Assembly: GCF_001684965.1 (NCBI RefSeq)
Contig: NZ_MAYG01000001.1
Span: forward strand, 62,001 to 126,000
DNA length: 64,000 nt
Source of the DNA: Chryseobacterium arthrosphaerae
Lineage (GTDB): Bacteria; Bacteroidota; Bacteroidia; Flavobacteriales; Weeksellaceae
Direction: 5' to 3'
Part shown: in pieces, positions 34,512 through 41,736 of the stretch
How the letters are laid out: every line of letters begins with the position of its first letter
Numbering within the stretch: position 1 is the first letter of the stretch
Notes under the pieces: model-generated
Databases searched by the model: none
Seen by the model: only the letters and a program-made list of their open reading frames with translations
Told to the model about the DNA's origin: nothing
Program-made: the position numbers and the translations under genes

Positions 34512-34542
34512 TTTGCAGGTAATAAAAAAAGGTGTAATTTTG
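34512..34542 (+). promoter_or_regulatory. promoter of the tRNA-Asp array
   Basis: TTTG at 34512-34515 and TAATTTTG at 34535-34542, 19 bases apart, in front of the first tRNA-Asp. Confidence 0.65.
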
Positions 34543-34581
34543 CAACCACGAAAAAGAAACGACGTTCTTTTAAAAAATAAT

Positions 34582-34655
34582 GATCCGGTAGTTCAGCTGG
34601 TTAGAATGCCGCCCTGTCACGGCGGAGGTCGCGGGTTCGAGTCCCGTCCGGATCG
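34582..34655 (+). tRNA. tRNA-Asp (GTC), copy 1
   Basis: The 74-base cloverleaf has acceptor GATCCGG/CCGGATC, anticodon arm CCGCC/GGCGG with loop CTGTCAC (anticodon GTC), and a T-arm with TTCGAGT. First of four tandem copies. CCA is not encoded in full. Confidence 0.96.
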
Positions 34656-34688
34656 CAAAAAGTTTTCTCAATTTACTTTAAAAAAATT

Positions 34689-34762
34689 GATCCGGTAGTT
34701 CAGCTGGTTAGAATGCCGCCCTGTCACGGCGGAGGTCGCGGGTTCGAGTCCCGTCCGGATCG
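34689..34762 (+). tRNA. tRNA-Asp (GTC), copy 2
   Basis: Identical to copy 1 over 74 bases, at a period of 107 bases. The 33-base spacer is conserved among copies. Confidence 0.96.
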
Positions 34763-34795
34763 CAGAAGTTTTCTCAATTTCTTTTTAAAAAAATT

Positions 34796-34869
34796 GATCC
34801 GGTAGTTCAGCTGGTTAGAATGCCGCCCTGTCACGGCGGAGGTCGCGGGTTCGAGTCCCGTCCGGATCG
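34796..34869 (+). tRNA. tRNA-Asp (GTC), copy 3
   Basis: Identical to copy 1, 107 bases after copy 2. It shares the GCAGAAGTTTTC flank seen again beside the degraded copy at 48.3 kb. Confidence 0.96.
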
Positions 34870-34901
34870 CAGAAGTTTTCTCAATTTACTTTAAAAAAAT
34901 T

Positions 34902-34975
34902 GATCCGGTAGTTCAGCTGGTTAGAATGCCGCCCTGTCACGGCGGAGGTCGCGGGTTCGAGTCCCGTCCGGATCG
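34902..34975 (+). tRNA. tRNA-Asp (GTC), copy 4
   Basis: Identical to copy 1, 106 bases after copy 3. Last of the tandem array; its 3' flank carries the terminator. Confidence 0.96.
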
Positions 34976-34978
34976 CAA

Positions 34979-35010
34979 AAAATCTTCTAGAAATAGAAGA
35001 TTTTTTTTTA
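34979..35010 (+). terminator. tRNA-Asp array terminator
   Basis: AATCTTCTA and TAGAAGATT pair around GAAA, followed by a T run, just after copy 4. Confidence 0.85.
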
Positions 35011-35142
35011 TTTATGCCCTTTCGGAAATCAAAACCATCCGGTTCCTGTATTTTTATAACAGCCAATCAATCTGGCAGCAGGATCAGCAATCTGTATATC
35101 CATGATGATTCAATGGAGCAGATCCTTTCAAAATTGACCACA

Positions 35143-36030
35143 TTAATTTTCAGTAAGGTAATTTATAATGTCTTTTAGTATAGGATTTCTGTTAGATTCT
35201 TTCCATACCATATAAAGTTCCGTTTTTTGGGAAATATAATTCAGCTCCAGAAATTTTACATTCAGATCATAACCATATTGCAGAGACGTAGGCAGTATGG
35301 CTATTCCCAACCCTTCCTCCACAAGTTTGTAAATAGTCAGCGCATTGATGGATTTATGAAACACCTTTGGCCGGAACCCATGATCTTCACAAATACTCAT
35401 GATAACATCAAAGTAATGGGGGCTGTCCTCACTCGAAAAGAAAATGAAAGACTCTTTATATAAACTCTTAAAAGTCTCATCATCTATATTGTCAATAGGA
35501 TGATTTTTAGGAAGAACCAAAGAAAAACTGTCCTGATGGATAAGATGCTTTGAAATACCTTCAGGAATATTCTGCAACCTTACAAACCCGATATCCAGCT
35601 GATGGTCTTCCAATAGCTTTACCTGCAGCTTATTGGGCATCTCCTGCAGAACAGTTCTGATCTCAGGATAGATCCGGTTCAGTTTTACAACACAGTCGGG
35701 AATAATCTTTTCTGCAGCAGAACCCAGAAAACCGATTCTCAGTTCAGACTGTCTGCCCTGGCTGATATTTTCAAGCTGTTCTTTGATATTGATTAAATGA
35801 TTAAAAATAAAATCCACTTCCTTTTTCAGATAAAGCCCGGCTTCGGATAATTCTACTTTTTTCTTGGTTCTGTTAAATAAGGTCACATTGAATATCTCTT
35901 CCATCTGTTTGATCTGTCGGCTGAGCCCTGGTTGTGATATGAAAAGCTTTTCGGAAGCCTTCCGGAAACTCAGCTCATTGCTTAAAACCTGGAAATATTT
36001 CAAATGTCTAAGTTCTATCTGATAACTCAT
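35143..36030 (-). CDS. LysR family transcriptional regulator, probable hut regulator
   Basis: The N-terminal winged HTH has LRHLKYFQVLSNELSFRKASEKLFISQPGLSRQIKQME, followed by a periplasmic-binding-type effector domain (LRIGFLGSAAEKIIPDCVVKL). 295 aa, normal. It is divergent from hutH with a 77-base intergenic region holding a palindrome and a hutH promoter. That arrangement is classic for a LysR activator and its target, with urocanate as a likely inducer; both points are inferred. Confidence 0.9.
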   Translation of the reverse strand: MSYQIELRHLKYFQVLSNELSFRKASEKLFISQPGLSRQIKQMEEIFNVTLFNRTKKKVELSEAGLYLKKEVDFIFNHLINIKEQLENISQGRQSELRIGFLGSAAEKIIPDCVVKLNRIYPEIRTVLQEMPNKLQVKLLEDHQLDIGFVRLQNIPEGISKHLIHQDSFSLVLPKNHPIDNIDDETFKSLYKESFIFFSSEDSPHYFDVIMSICEDHGFRPKVFHKSINALTIYKLVEEGLGIAILPTSLQYGYDLNVKFLELNYISQKTELYMVWKESNRNPILKDIINYLTEN

Positions 36031-36061
36031 AGTTATTGATTAATGATGTAAATGGTATTAT

Positions 36062-36080
36062 TAAGTATTAAATATACTTA
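36062..36080. promoter_or_regulatory. candidate LysR operator
   Basis: TAAGTAT (36062-36068) and ATACTTA (36074-36080) form a 7-bp palindrome with a 5-base centre, in the lysR-hutH gap and just upstream of the hutH -7 element. Confidence 0.5.
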
Positions 36081-36081
36081 T

Positions 36082-36089
36082 TATTTTTG
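36082..36089 (+). promoter_or_regulatory. hutH -7 element
   Basis: TATTTTTG matches TAnnTTTG, 19 bases before the ATG at 36108. The palindrome lies where the -33 element would be, so a bound regulator could contact RNA polymerase. Confidence 0.5.
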
Positions 36090-36107
36090 ATTCAAATTAT
36101 AAATGAT

Positions 36108-37655
36108 ATGAATAAAGAATACGGTTTTAATTACGGCATTGATATGCTCACAGCCTCCAGGGCCTTAGCCATTAGCAGGGGCGAACTGAAAGGGATTTTA
36201 AATGACCGCAGCAGGGAAGAAGTAAGGAAAAGCAGCCGGTATGTAGAAACAATAGCGCAGTCCGGTAAAGCAGTGTATGGTATTAATACAGGTTTTGGCC
36301 CCTTATGCACCACCATGATTTCATCTGAAGATACCCGTAAACTTCAGAGCAACATTTTAAAAAGCCATGCAGTAGGGGTCGGAAAGTTTATTGATGTGGA
36401 ACTATCCAGAATAATGTTGGTATTAAAGCTTCATGCCCTGTCAAAAGGATATTCAGGAATTCAGGAAGCAACCCTGGACCGTATGATCTGGCATCTTGAA
36501 ACGGATGCTATCCCTTTAATTCCGGAGCAGGGATCTGTAGGGGCTTCGGGGGATCTCGCTCCCTTATCCCATTTGTTCCTTCCACTGATCGGATTGGGGA
36601 AAGTGTATTACAAAGGAGAAGTAATTCCCGCAGGTACCTTTTTAAAAGAACAGAATGTAGAACCGCTTTCACTGAGTGCAAAAGAAGGTCTGGCACTGAT
36701 CAATGGGACACAGTTTATGGCGGCTCATGGGGTGAAAGCAGTAGAAAGACTTCATAACCTGCTTACCAATGCAGATATTATTTCCGCAATGATGATAGAA
36801 GGCTTAAAAGGCTCTGAAAAACCTTTTGATGAAAAACTCCACCAGTTGAGACCTTACACCGGAAATATAGAAGTAGCGTCCAATATCCGGACACTGTTAA
36901 AAAACTCTGAAATTGTACGCTCCCATGCTGACTGTTCAAAAGTTCAGGATCCCTATTCTATGAGATGTATCCCACAGGTGCACGGTGCATCCCGGGACGC
37001 TTATGCCCACCTTAAAAAAACAGTGGAAATTGAAATCAATTCCGTTACAGACAATCCGGTTGTTTTCAGTGAAACATCTACGATAAGCGGAGGAAATTTC
37101 CATGGACAGCCTATTGCCCTACCCCTGGATTATGCTTGCCTGGCTGCTTCTGAAATTGGAAACATCAGTGACAGGAGAATTTATCTTTCCCTTGAAGGAA
37201 ATACTCCGGGATTACCAAAGCTGCTGATGAAGGAAACAGGCCTGAACTCAGGATTGATGATTTTACAGTATACCTCTGCTGCTTTGGCCAGTGAAAATAA
37301 AGGATTGTGCTTCCCGTCAAGTGCGGACAGTATTCCAACTTCTCTGGGACAGGAAGATCATGTAAGTATGGGGTCAATAGGGGCCCGCAAATTACATCAG
37401 GTCATTGAAAATGTTGAAAAAATCCTGGGTATCGAGCTTTTTTGTGCCGCTCAGGCCATGGATTACCATGCTCCTTTAAAGCCTGGAAAAGTACTGGAAG
37501 CAGTTCACCGTTTTGTACGCTCCAAAGTAGCCCACATTGAAGAAGACCAGATTATGCATGATATGATGCAGGTCACAATCGATATGGTGAAAGACGGATC
37601 CCTTCTGAAAGTTGCACAGGAGGCCGTATCAATAGAGCAGGATCATCTTTTTTAA
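36108..37655 (+). CDS. hutH: histidine ammonia-lyase
   Basis: HutH deaminates histidine to urocanate. I start at the ATG at 36108 (MNKEYGFNYGID); the frame runs back only to a TTG at 36087 that lies inside the promoter. The MIO cofactor triad Ala146-Ser147-Gly148 is in EQGSVGASGDLAPLSH. YGINTGFG near residue 57 and NGTQFM are other conserved blocks. 515 aa, as expected. First of hutH-hutI-hutU, with tiny gaps between them. Confidence 0.96.
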   Translation: MNKEYGFNYGIDMLTASRALAISRGELKGILNDRSREEVRKSSRYVETIAQSGKAVYGINTGFGPLCTTMISSEDTRKLQSNILKSHAVGVGKFIDVELSRIMLVLKLHALSKGYSGIQEATLDRMIWHLETDAIPLIPEQGSVGASGDLAPLSHLFLPLIGLGKVYYKGEVIPAGTFLKEQNVEPLSLSAKEGLALINGTQFMAAHGVKAVERLHNLLTNADIISAMMIEGLKGSEKPFDEKLHQLRPYTGNIEVASNIRTLLKNSEIVRSHADCSKVQDPYSMRCIPQVHGASRDAYAHLKKTVEIEINSVTDNPVVFSETSTISGGNFHGQPIALPLDYACLAASEIGNISDRRIYLSLEGNTPGLPKLLMKETGLNSGLMILQYTSAALASENKGLCFPSSADSIPTSLGQEDHVSMGSIGARKLHQVIENVEKILGIELFCAAQAMDYHAPLKPGKVLEAVHRFVRSKVAHIEEDQIMHDMMQVTIDMVKDGSLLKVAQEAVSIEQDHLF

Positions 37656-37663
37656 AAAAACAA

Positions 37664-38932
37664 ATGATGAAAAAAGAAAATATAAATACAGGCTTTTCCC
37701 TCATAGGCCCTTTTGCTCAGCTGATTACACTGGCCGGGTTACCAGATAAGGGAGCCATACATGATGAAGAAATTGTGGCTTTGGAAAATGCAGCGATTCT
37801 GTTAAAAGAAGACACTATATACCGTGTAGATGATTATGATATACTTAGAAAAGAAGCGGAAAAATTAAATGCGGCCCATATAAAACTAACGGATGAATTG
37901 GTTTGTGTACCGGGCTTTATAGATGCCCACACTCATATATGTTTTGCCGGAACACGGTCGAACGATTACCGGATGAGAAATGCAGGTAAAACCTATCTTG
38001 AAATCAGTGCTTCCGGTGGCGGAATATGGGATACCGTAAACAGTACCCGGAAGGCAACTCTGGATGAACTGATTTATTTAACCATACAACGTGCAGAAAG
38101 ACATTTAGCGGAAGGAGTGACTACTATAGAAGTAAAAAGCGGCTATGGGCTGAGTGTAATGGAGGAGCTGAAAATGTTGAATGCAATTCAGCAGGCCAAT
38201 GAAAATACACAGGCTGATCTTGTACCTACCTGTCTGGCAGCTCATATTCCGCCAAAAGATGCTGAAAGCCGCTCCGCTTACCTGAATGATATCATTGAAA
38301 ACCTTTTCCCCGTCATCAAAAACGGAAAGCTATCTAACCGGGTGGATGTATTCATTGAAGAAAATGCCTTCAGAAATGAAGAAATTAAGCCCTATCTGAC
38401 CAGAGCAAAGGAAATGGGATTCGATATAACAGTTCATGCCGATCAGTTTACCTGTGAAGGAAGTGCTCTGGCAGTAGAATTTCAGGCATTAAGTGCTGAT
38501 CACCTGGAAGCAAGTACAGATGCTGAAATTGAAATACTGGCCAAAAGTAATGTAGTTGCCGTAGCTCTTCCCGGAGCTTCCATAGGTTTAGGATGCTCAT
38601 TTACGCCAGCCAGGAAAATGCTTGATGCAGGTCTGGCAGTAGCTATTGCCAGTGATTGGAACCCCGGTTCGGCGCCAATAGGAGATCTGCTTTGTACAGC
38701 ATCCGTATTGGGAACTTTTGAAAAACTTTCCAATGCTGAAGTTCTTGCCGGGATTACTTACCGTGCCGCAAATGCTTTAGGACTGAAGGACAGAGGAAGG
38801 CTTGCAGCAGGTATGCTGGCAGACTTTAACCTGTTTGAAACCCATAGTTACCATGAAATTTTTTACCACCAGGGAAAATTAAAACCCAAATATGTTTATA
38901 AAAAAGGGAAACAAATAATTACATCTAACTAA
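37664..38932 (+). CDS. hutI: imidazolonepropionase
   Basis: HutI opens the imidazolone ring to give formiminoglutamate. The amidohydrolase metal site begins in GFIDAHTHICFAGTR. Further on are GVTTIEVKSGYGL, HADQFTCEGSA and VAIASDWNPGSAP. 422 aa, about family length. Starts 8 bases after hutH. It acts after HutU biochemically although it precedes hutU in the operon. Confidence 0.95.
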   Translation: MMKKENINTGFSLIGPFAQLITLAGLPDKGAIHDEEIVALENAAILLKEDTIYRVDDYDILRKEAEKLNAAHIKLTDELVCVPGFIDAHTHICFAGTRSNDYRMRNAGKTYLEISASGGGIWDTVNSTRKATLDELIYLTIQRAERHLAEGVTTIEVKSGYGLSVMEELKMLNAIQQANENTQADLVPTCLAAHIPPKDAESRSAYLNDIIENLFPVIKNGKLSNRVDVFIEENAFRNEEIKPYLTRAKEMGFDITVHADQFTCEGSALAVEFQALSADHLEASTDAEIEILAKSNVVAVALPGASIGLGCSFTPARKMLDAGLAVAIASDWNPGSAPIGDLLCTASVLGTFEKLSNAEVLAGITYRAANALGLKDRGRLAAGMLADFNLFETHSYHEIFYHQGKLKPKYVYKKGKQIITSN

Positions 38933-38941
38933 ATCGAAAAT

Positions 38942-40936
38942 ATGATGAATTTTAAAGAACAAATACTGCAGGGAATTCCGGAACACCTTCCGGCGCCTAA
39001 GAAATACAATAAAGAAATAGATCATGCCCCTGTAAGAGCTGATGTATTAAACGATGATGAAAAAAAATTGAGTGTGCGGAATGCACTGAGGTATTTCCCT
39101 ACAGAATGGCATAAAGAGCTGGCTGTAGAGTTTTTAGAAGAGTTGGAAACCTATGGACGAATTTACATGTACCGTTTCATGCCCGATTACGAAATATATG
39201 CCCGCCCCATAGAAGAATATCCTTTTAAAAGCCTGCATGCCGGCTGTATTATGCTGATGATCCATAATAACCTTGATCCGGCAGTGGCCCAGCACCCCCA
39301 GGAGCTCATTACCTATGGCGGTAATGGCGGGGTTTTCCAGAATTGGGCCCAATATCTCCTGACCATGAAATACCTGGCCACAATGACGGATGAACAGACC
39401 CTCAACATTTACAGCGGCCATCCACAGGGAATTTTCCCATCAAGTCCTTCTGCACCAAGAGTAGTAGTGAGTAATGGTATGATGATTCCCAATTATTCCT
39501 CAAAAGCTGATCTGGAAAAATTCAGTGCCCTCGGCGTGACCCAGTATGGGCAGATGACAGCGGGGTCCTATATGTATATCGGCCCGCAGGGAATTGTACA
39601 CGGAACTGCTATTACCTTAATGAATGCATTCCGGAAAAAGCTCTCCAATGGAGAAAAAGTACAGGGGAAAATATTTTTAACAGCCGGCCTGGGAGGAATG
39701 AGCGGAGCGCAGACCAAAGCAGGAAATATAGCAGGCTGTATTACCGTCTGTGCAGAGATAAATCCAAGCGCTGCAAGAAAAAGACATAGTCAGGGATGGG
39801 TAGACGAACTGATTGATAGCTTAGATGAGCTGGTAGACCGTGTAAACCTTGCCCGGTTCAGCAAAGAAACCGTTTCATTAGCTTATATCGGAAATGTGGT
39901 TGATGTATGGGAGCGCTTTGATAAAGAAAATATTTTTATCCATATCGGCTCAGACCAGACCTCACTCCATAATCCTTTTTCAGGAGGTTATTATCCGGCA
40001 GGATTGACCTTTGAAGAAGCTAACCATATGATTGCTGCGGATCCCGGTCAGTATAAAAAACATGTTCAGGAATCACTTGTCAGACAGGTAAAGGCCATTA
40101 ATGCCCATACCGCGAAAGGAACTTACTTTTTCGATTACGGAAATGCTTTCCTGTTGGAAGCTGAGAGAGCGGGAGCTGATATCATGGATGAGACAGGTAC
40201 CCGTTTCAGATACCCTTCCTATGTTCAGGATATTCTCGGGCCGATGTGCTTTGATTATGGTTTCGGACCATTCAGATGGGTATGTGCCTCAGGAAAACCT
40301 GAAGATCTGAAAATCGCAGATCAGATTGCCAGAGAAGTGATGCAGGAAATAAAAGCCAATGCCCCAGAAGAAATACAGCAGCAACTGCAGGACAATATCG
40401 TCTGGATTGCCGAGGCAGAATCCAATGCTTTGGTTGTAGGCTCACAGGCAAGAATTTTATACGCTGATGCTGAAGGCCGTGCAAAAATTGCTTTGAAATT
40501 TAATGAAGCTGTGAAGTCAGGAAAATTGTCAGCTCCGGTGATTTTAGGAAGAGATCATCATGATGTAAGCGGTACAGATTCCCCTTTCAGGGAGACCAGT
40601 AATATCTACGATGGAAGCAGGTTTACAGCTGATATGGCCATTCATAATGTGATAGGAGACAGCTTCAGGGGAGCTTCCTGGGTATCTGTTCACAATGGAG
40701 GAGGAGTGGGCTGGGGAGAAGTAATTAATGGAGGATTCGGAATGGTGCTTGACGGAACGGATGTTGCTAGGACAAAACTTCAGGATATGCTGTTCTTTGA
40801 TGTAAATAACGGCATTGCACGAAGAAGCTGGGCCAGAAATGAAGAAGCAATATTTGCTATAAAACGGGAAATGGAAAGAACACCTTCCTTAACGGTCACT
40901 CTTCCATATGCAGTGGATGAGCAGGCTCTGAAATAA
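38942..40936 (+). CDS. hutU: urocanate hydratase
   Basis: HutU hydrates urocanate to imidazolonepropionate with tightly bound NAD. Conserved blocks: ELITYGGNGGVFQNWAQY, YSGHPQGIFPSS, GLGGMSGAQTKAG, YIGNVVDVWE, SDQTSLHNPFSGGYYPAG and HDVSGTDSPFRETSNI. At 664 aa it is longer than the 550-560 aa of most bacterial HutU proteins and resembles the longer form found in animals and several Bacteroidota. A strong terminator follows. No hutG or formiminoglutamase lies in this window. Confidence 0.96.
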   Translation: MMNFKEQILQGIPEHLPAPKKYNKEIDHAPVRADVLNDDEKKLSVRNALRYFPTEWHKELAVEFLEELETYGRIYMYRFMPDYEIYARPIEEYPFKSLHAGCIMLMIHNNLDPAVAQHPQELITYGGNGGVFQNWAQYLLTMKYLATMTDEQTLNIYSGHPQGIFPSSPSAPRVVVSNGMMIPNYSSKADLEKFSALGVTQYGQMTAGSYMYIGPQGIVHGTAITLMNAFRKKLSNGEKVQGKIFLTAGLGGMSGAQTKAGNIAGCITVCAEINPSAARKRHSQGWVDELIDSLDELVDRVNLARFSKETVSLAYIGNVVDVWERFDKENIFIHIGSDQTSLHNPFSGGYYPAGLTFEEANHMIAADPGQYKKHVQESLVRQVKAINAHTAKGTYFFDYGNAFLLEAERAGADIMDETGTRFRYPSYVQDILGPMCFDYGFGPFRWVCASGKPEDLKIADQIAREVMQEIKANAPEEIQQQLQDNIVWIAEAESNALVVGSQARILYADAEGRAKIALKFNEAVKSGKLSAPVILGRDHHDVSGTDSPFRETSNIYDGSRFTADMAIHNVIGDSFRGASWVSVHNGGGVGWGEVINGGFGMVLDGTDVARTKLQDMLFFDVNNGIARRSWARNEEAIFAIKREMERTPSLTVTLPYAVDEQALK

Positions 40937-40965
40937 GAATATGGAGAGTAGACTTCATATTTTTT

Positions 40966-41006
40966 ATCAGTCCGGCAACAGAAACGTGCCGGGCTGATTT
41001 TTTTTG
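40966..41006 (+). terminator. hut operon terminator
   Basis: ATCAGTCCGGCA pairs with TGCCGGGCTGAT (one wobble) followed by a T run. Confidence 0.85.
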
Positions 41007-41067
41007 AAATTTTTATATTTGACAATCTGCTGCTTATGAAAAGATCCCCAATAATCATCAGTATTAA

Positions 41068-41098
41068 TTGGTGGAAAATAAAAAAAGTGATATCTTTG
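41068..41098 (+). promoter_or_regulatory. promoter of the fifth tRNA-Asp
   Basis: TTGG at 41068-41071 and TATCTTTG at 41091-41098 with a 19-base spacer. The same TTGG-N19-TAnnTTTG arrangement drives the retron RNA 370 bases downstream. Confidence 0.6.
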
Positions 41099-41141
41099 CA
41101 GCAGTTAAAAAAGGAGGAAAATTTAATGCTCATCCTTTTAT

Positions 41142-41215
41142 GATCCGGTAGTTCAGCTGGTTAGAATGCCGCCCTGTCACGGCGGAGGTCGCGGGTTCGA
41201 GTCCCGTCCGGATCG
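41142..41215 (+). tRNA. tRNA-Asp (GTC), copy 5
   Basis: Identical over all 74 bases to the four array copies, but separated from them by the hut module. It has its own promoter and terminator. It is the left boundary of the retron cassette. Confidence 0.96.
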
Positions 41216-41216
41216 C

Positions 41217-41249
41217 AAAAAGTCTTCTGTTTTCAGAAGACTTTTTTTC
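41217..41249 (+). terminator. terminator of tRNA-Asp copy 5
   Basis: AAAAAGTCTTCTG and CAGAAGACTTTTT pair around TTTT and are followed by T residues. The stretch 41250-41435 that follows is AT-rich and shows no gene. Confidence 0.85.
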
Positions 41250-41435
41250 GTTTTTGACCTTTTCAATTCTTAATTTCGGAGATACTTTTCCAATCAGGCG
41301 TAAAAAACTGAGCTGAGCAAAAAGGGATCAGATAAAATAAACTATAAAAAACGCAAAGAAGTTAATATAGTTTCAAATTCTGATCCTGATTCTTAAAATG
41401 TATTCTAAGGAAAAAAACAAAGAATTCAATTCTTA

Positions 41436-41466
41436 TTGGTACCATATCATTTTTTTTATATATTTG
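41436..41466 (+). promoter_or_regulatory. promoter of the retron RNA
   Basis: TTGG at 41436-41439 and TATATTTG at 41459-41466, 19 bases apart. The predicted transcript would begin near 41472, exactly where the candidate a1 arm begins. Confidence 0.6.
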
Positions 41467-41471
41467 GAAAA

Positions 41472-41679
41472 GATAGATCCTTGCTTTTCTTTTTAAGAAA
41501 TGATGATGTTTCGTCATCGATGTAAAATTGCTTAGCATACTGCACTACATACTATCTTTAATGGTGAAATTGGTACTAGTATGTACCTTTTCAGTTCATT
41601 TTCCGGGAAAATAAAGATACACACTAGTACCATTTCTGGAGTTGATAGATATAGTTCTCAGAAGATACGAAGGTTTATC
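41472..41679 (+). ncRNA. retron msr-msd RNA (predicted)
   Basis: This stretch has the layout of a retron non-coding RNA. Candidate a1 GATAGATCCTT (41472-41482) pairs with a2 AAGGTTTATC (41670-41679), 10 pairs with one bulge and a G-U wobble. The G at 41483 directly after a1 is a plausible branching guanosine. The msr contains GATGATG-TTT-CGTCATC (41502-41518), a stem with a UUU loop like that recognised in Ec86, and ATGTA/TACAT (41520-41550). The msd contains a 19-bp hairpin with one bulge and one mismatch, arms 41566-41585 and 41618-41636, with an outer CTATC/GATAG pair. All assignments are by eye; ends may be off by several bases. Confidence 0.75.
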
Positions 41680-41685
41680 ACACAC

Positions 41686-41714
41686 AAAGCCCTATTCAAT
41701 CGTAGGGCTTTTTA
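41686..41714 (+). terminator. hairpin between the retron RNA and the RT gene
   Basis: AAAGCCCTA and TAGGGCTTT pair around an 8-base loop and are followed by TTTATTTA. It would end or attenuate the RNA transcript 26 bases before the RT start, leaving read-through for RT synthesis. Confidence 0.7.
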
Positions 41715-41736
41715 TTTATAAAAAAACACATAACCA

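Noticed and set aside
34486..34698. Plus-strand frame spanning the first tRNA-Asp
   Set aside because: It covers the terminator, promoter and tRNA and has no protein-like composition.
34881..35066. Minus-strand frame across tRNA-Asp copy 4 giving a FAIRTGLEPATSAVTGRH-type peptide
   Set aside because: This is a well-known false protein produced by translating the antisense strand of tRNA genes.
41216..41435. Possible gene or second RNA upstream of the retron
   Set aside because: Apart from the tRNA terminator there is only AT-rich DNA without promoter, stem or open frame of note.
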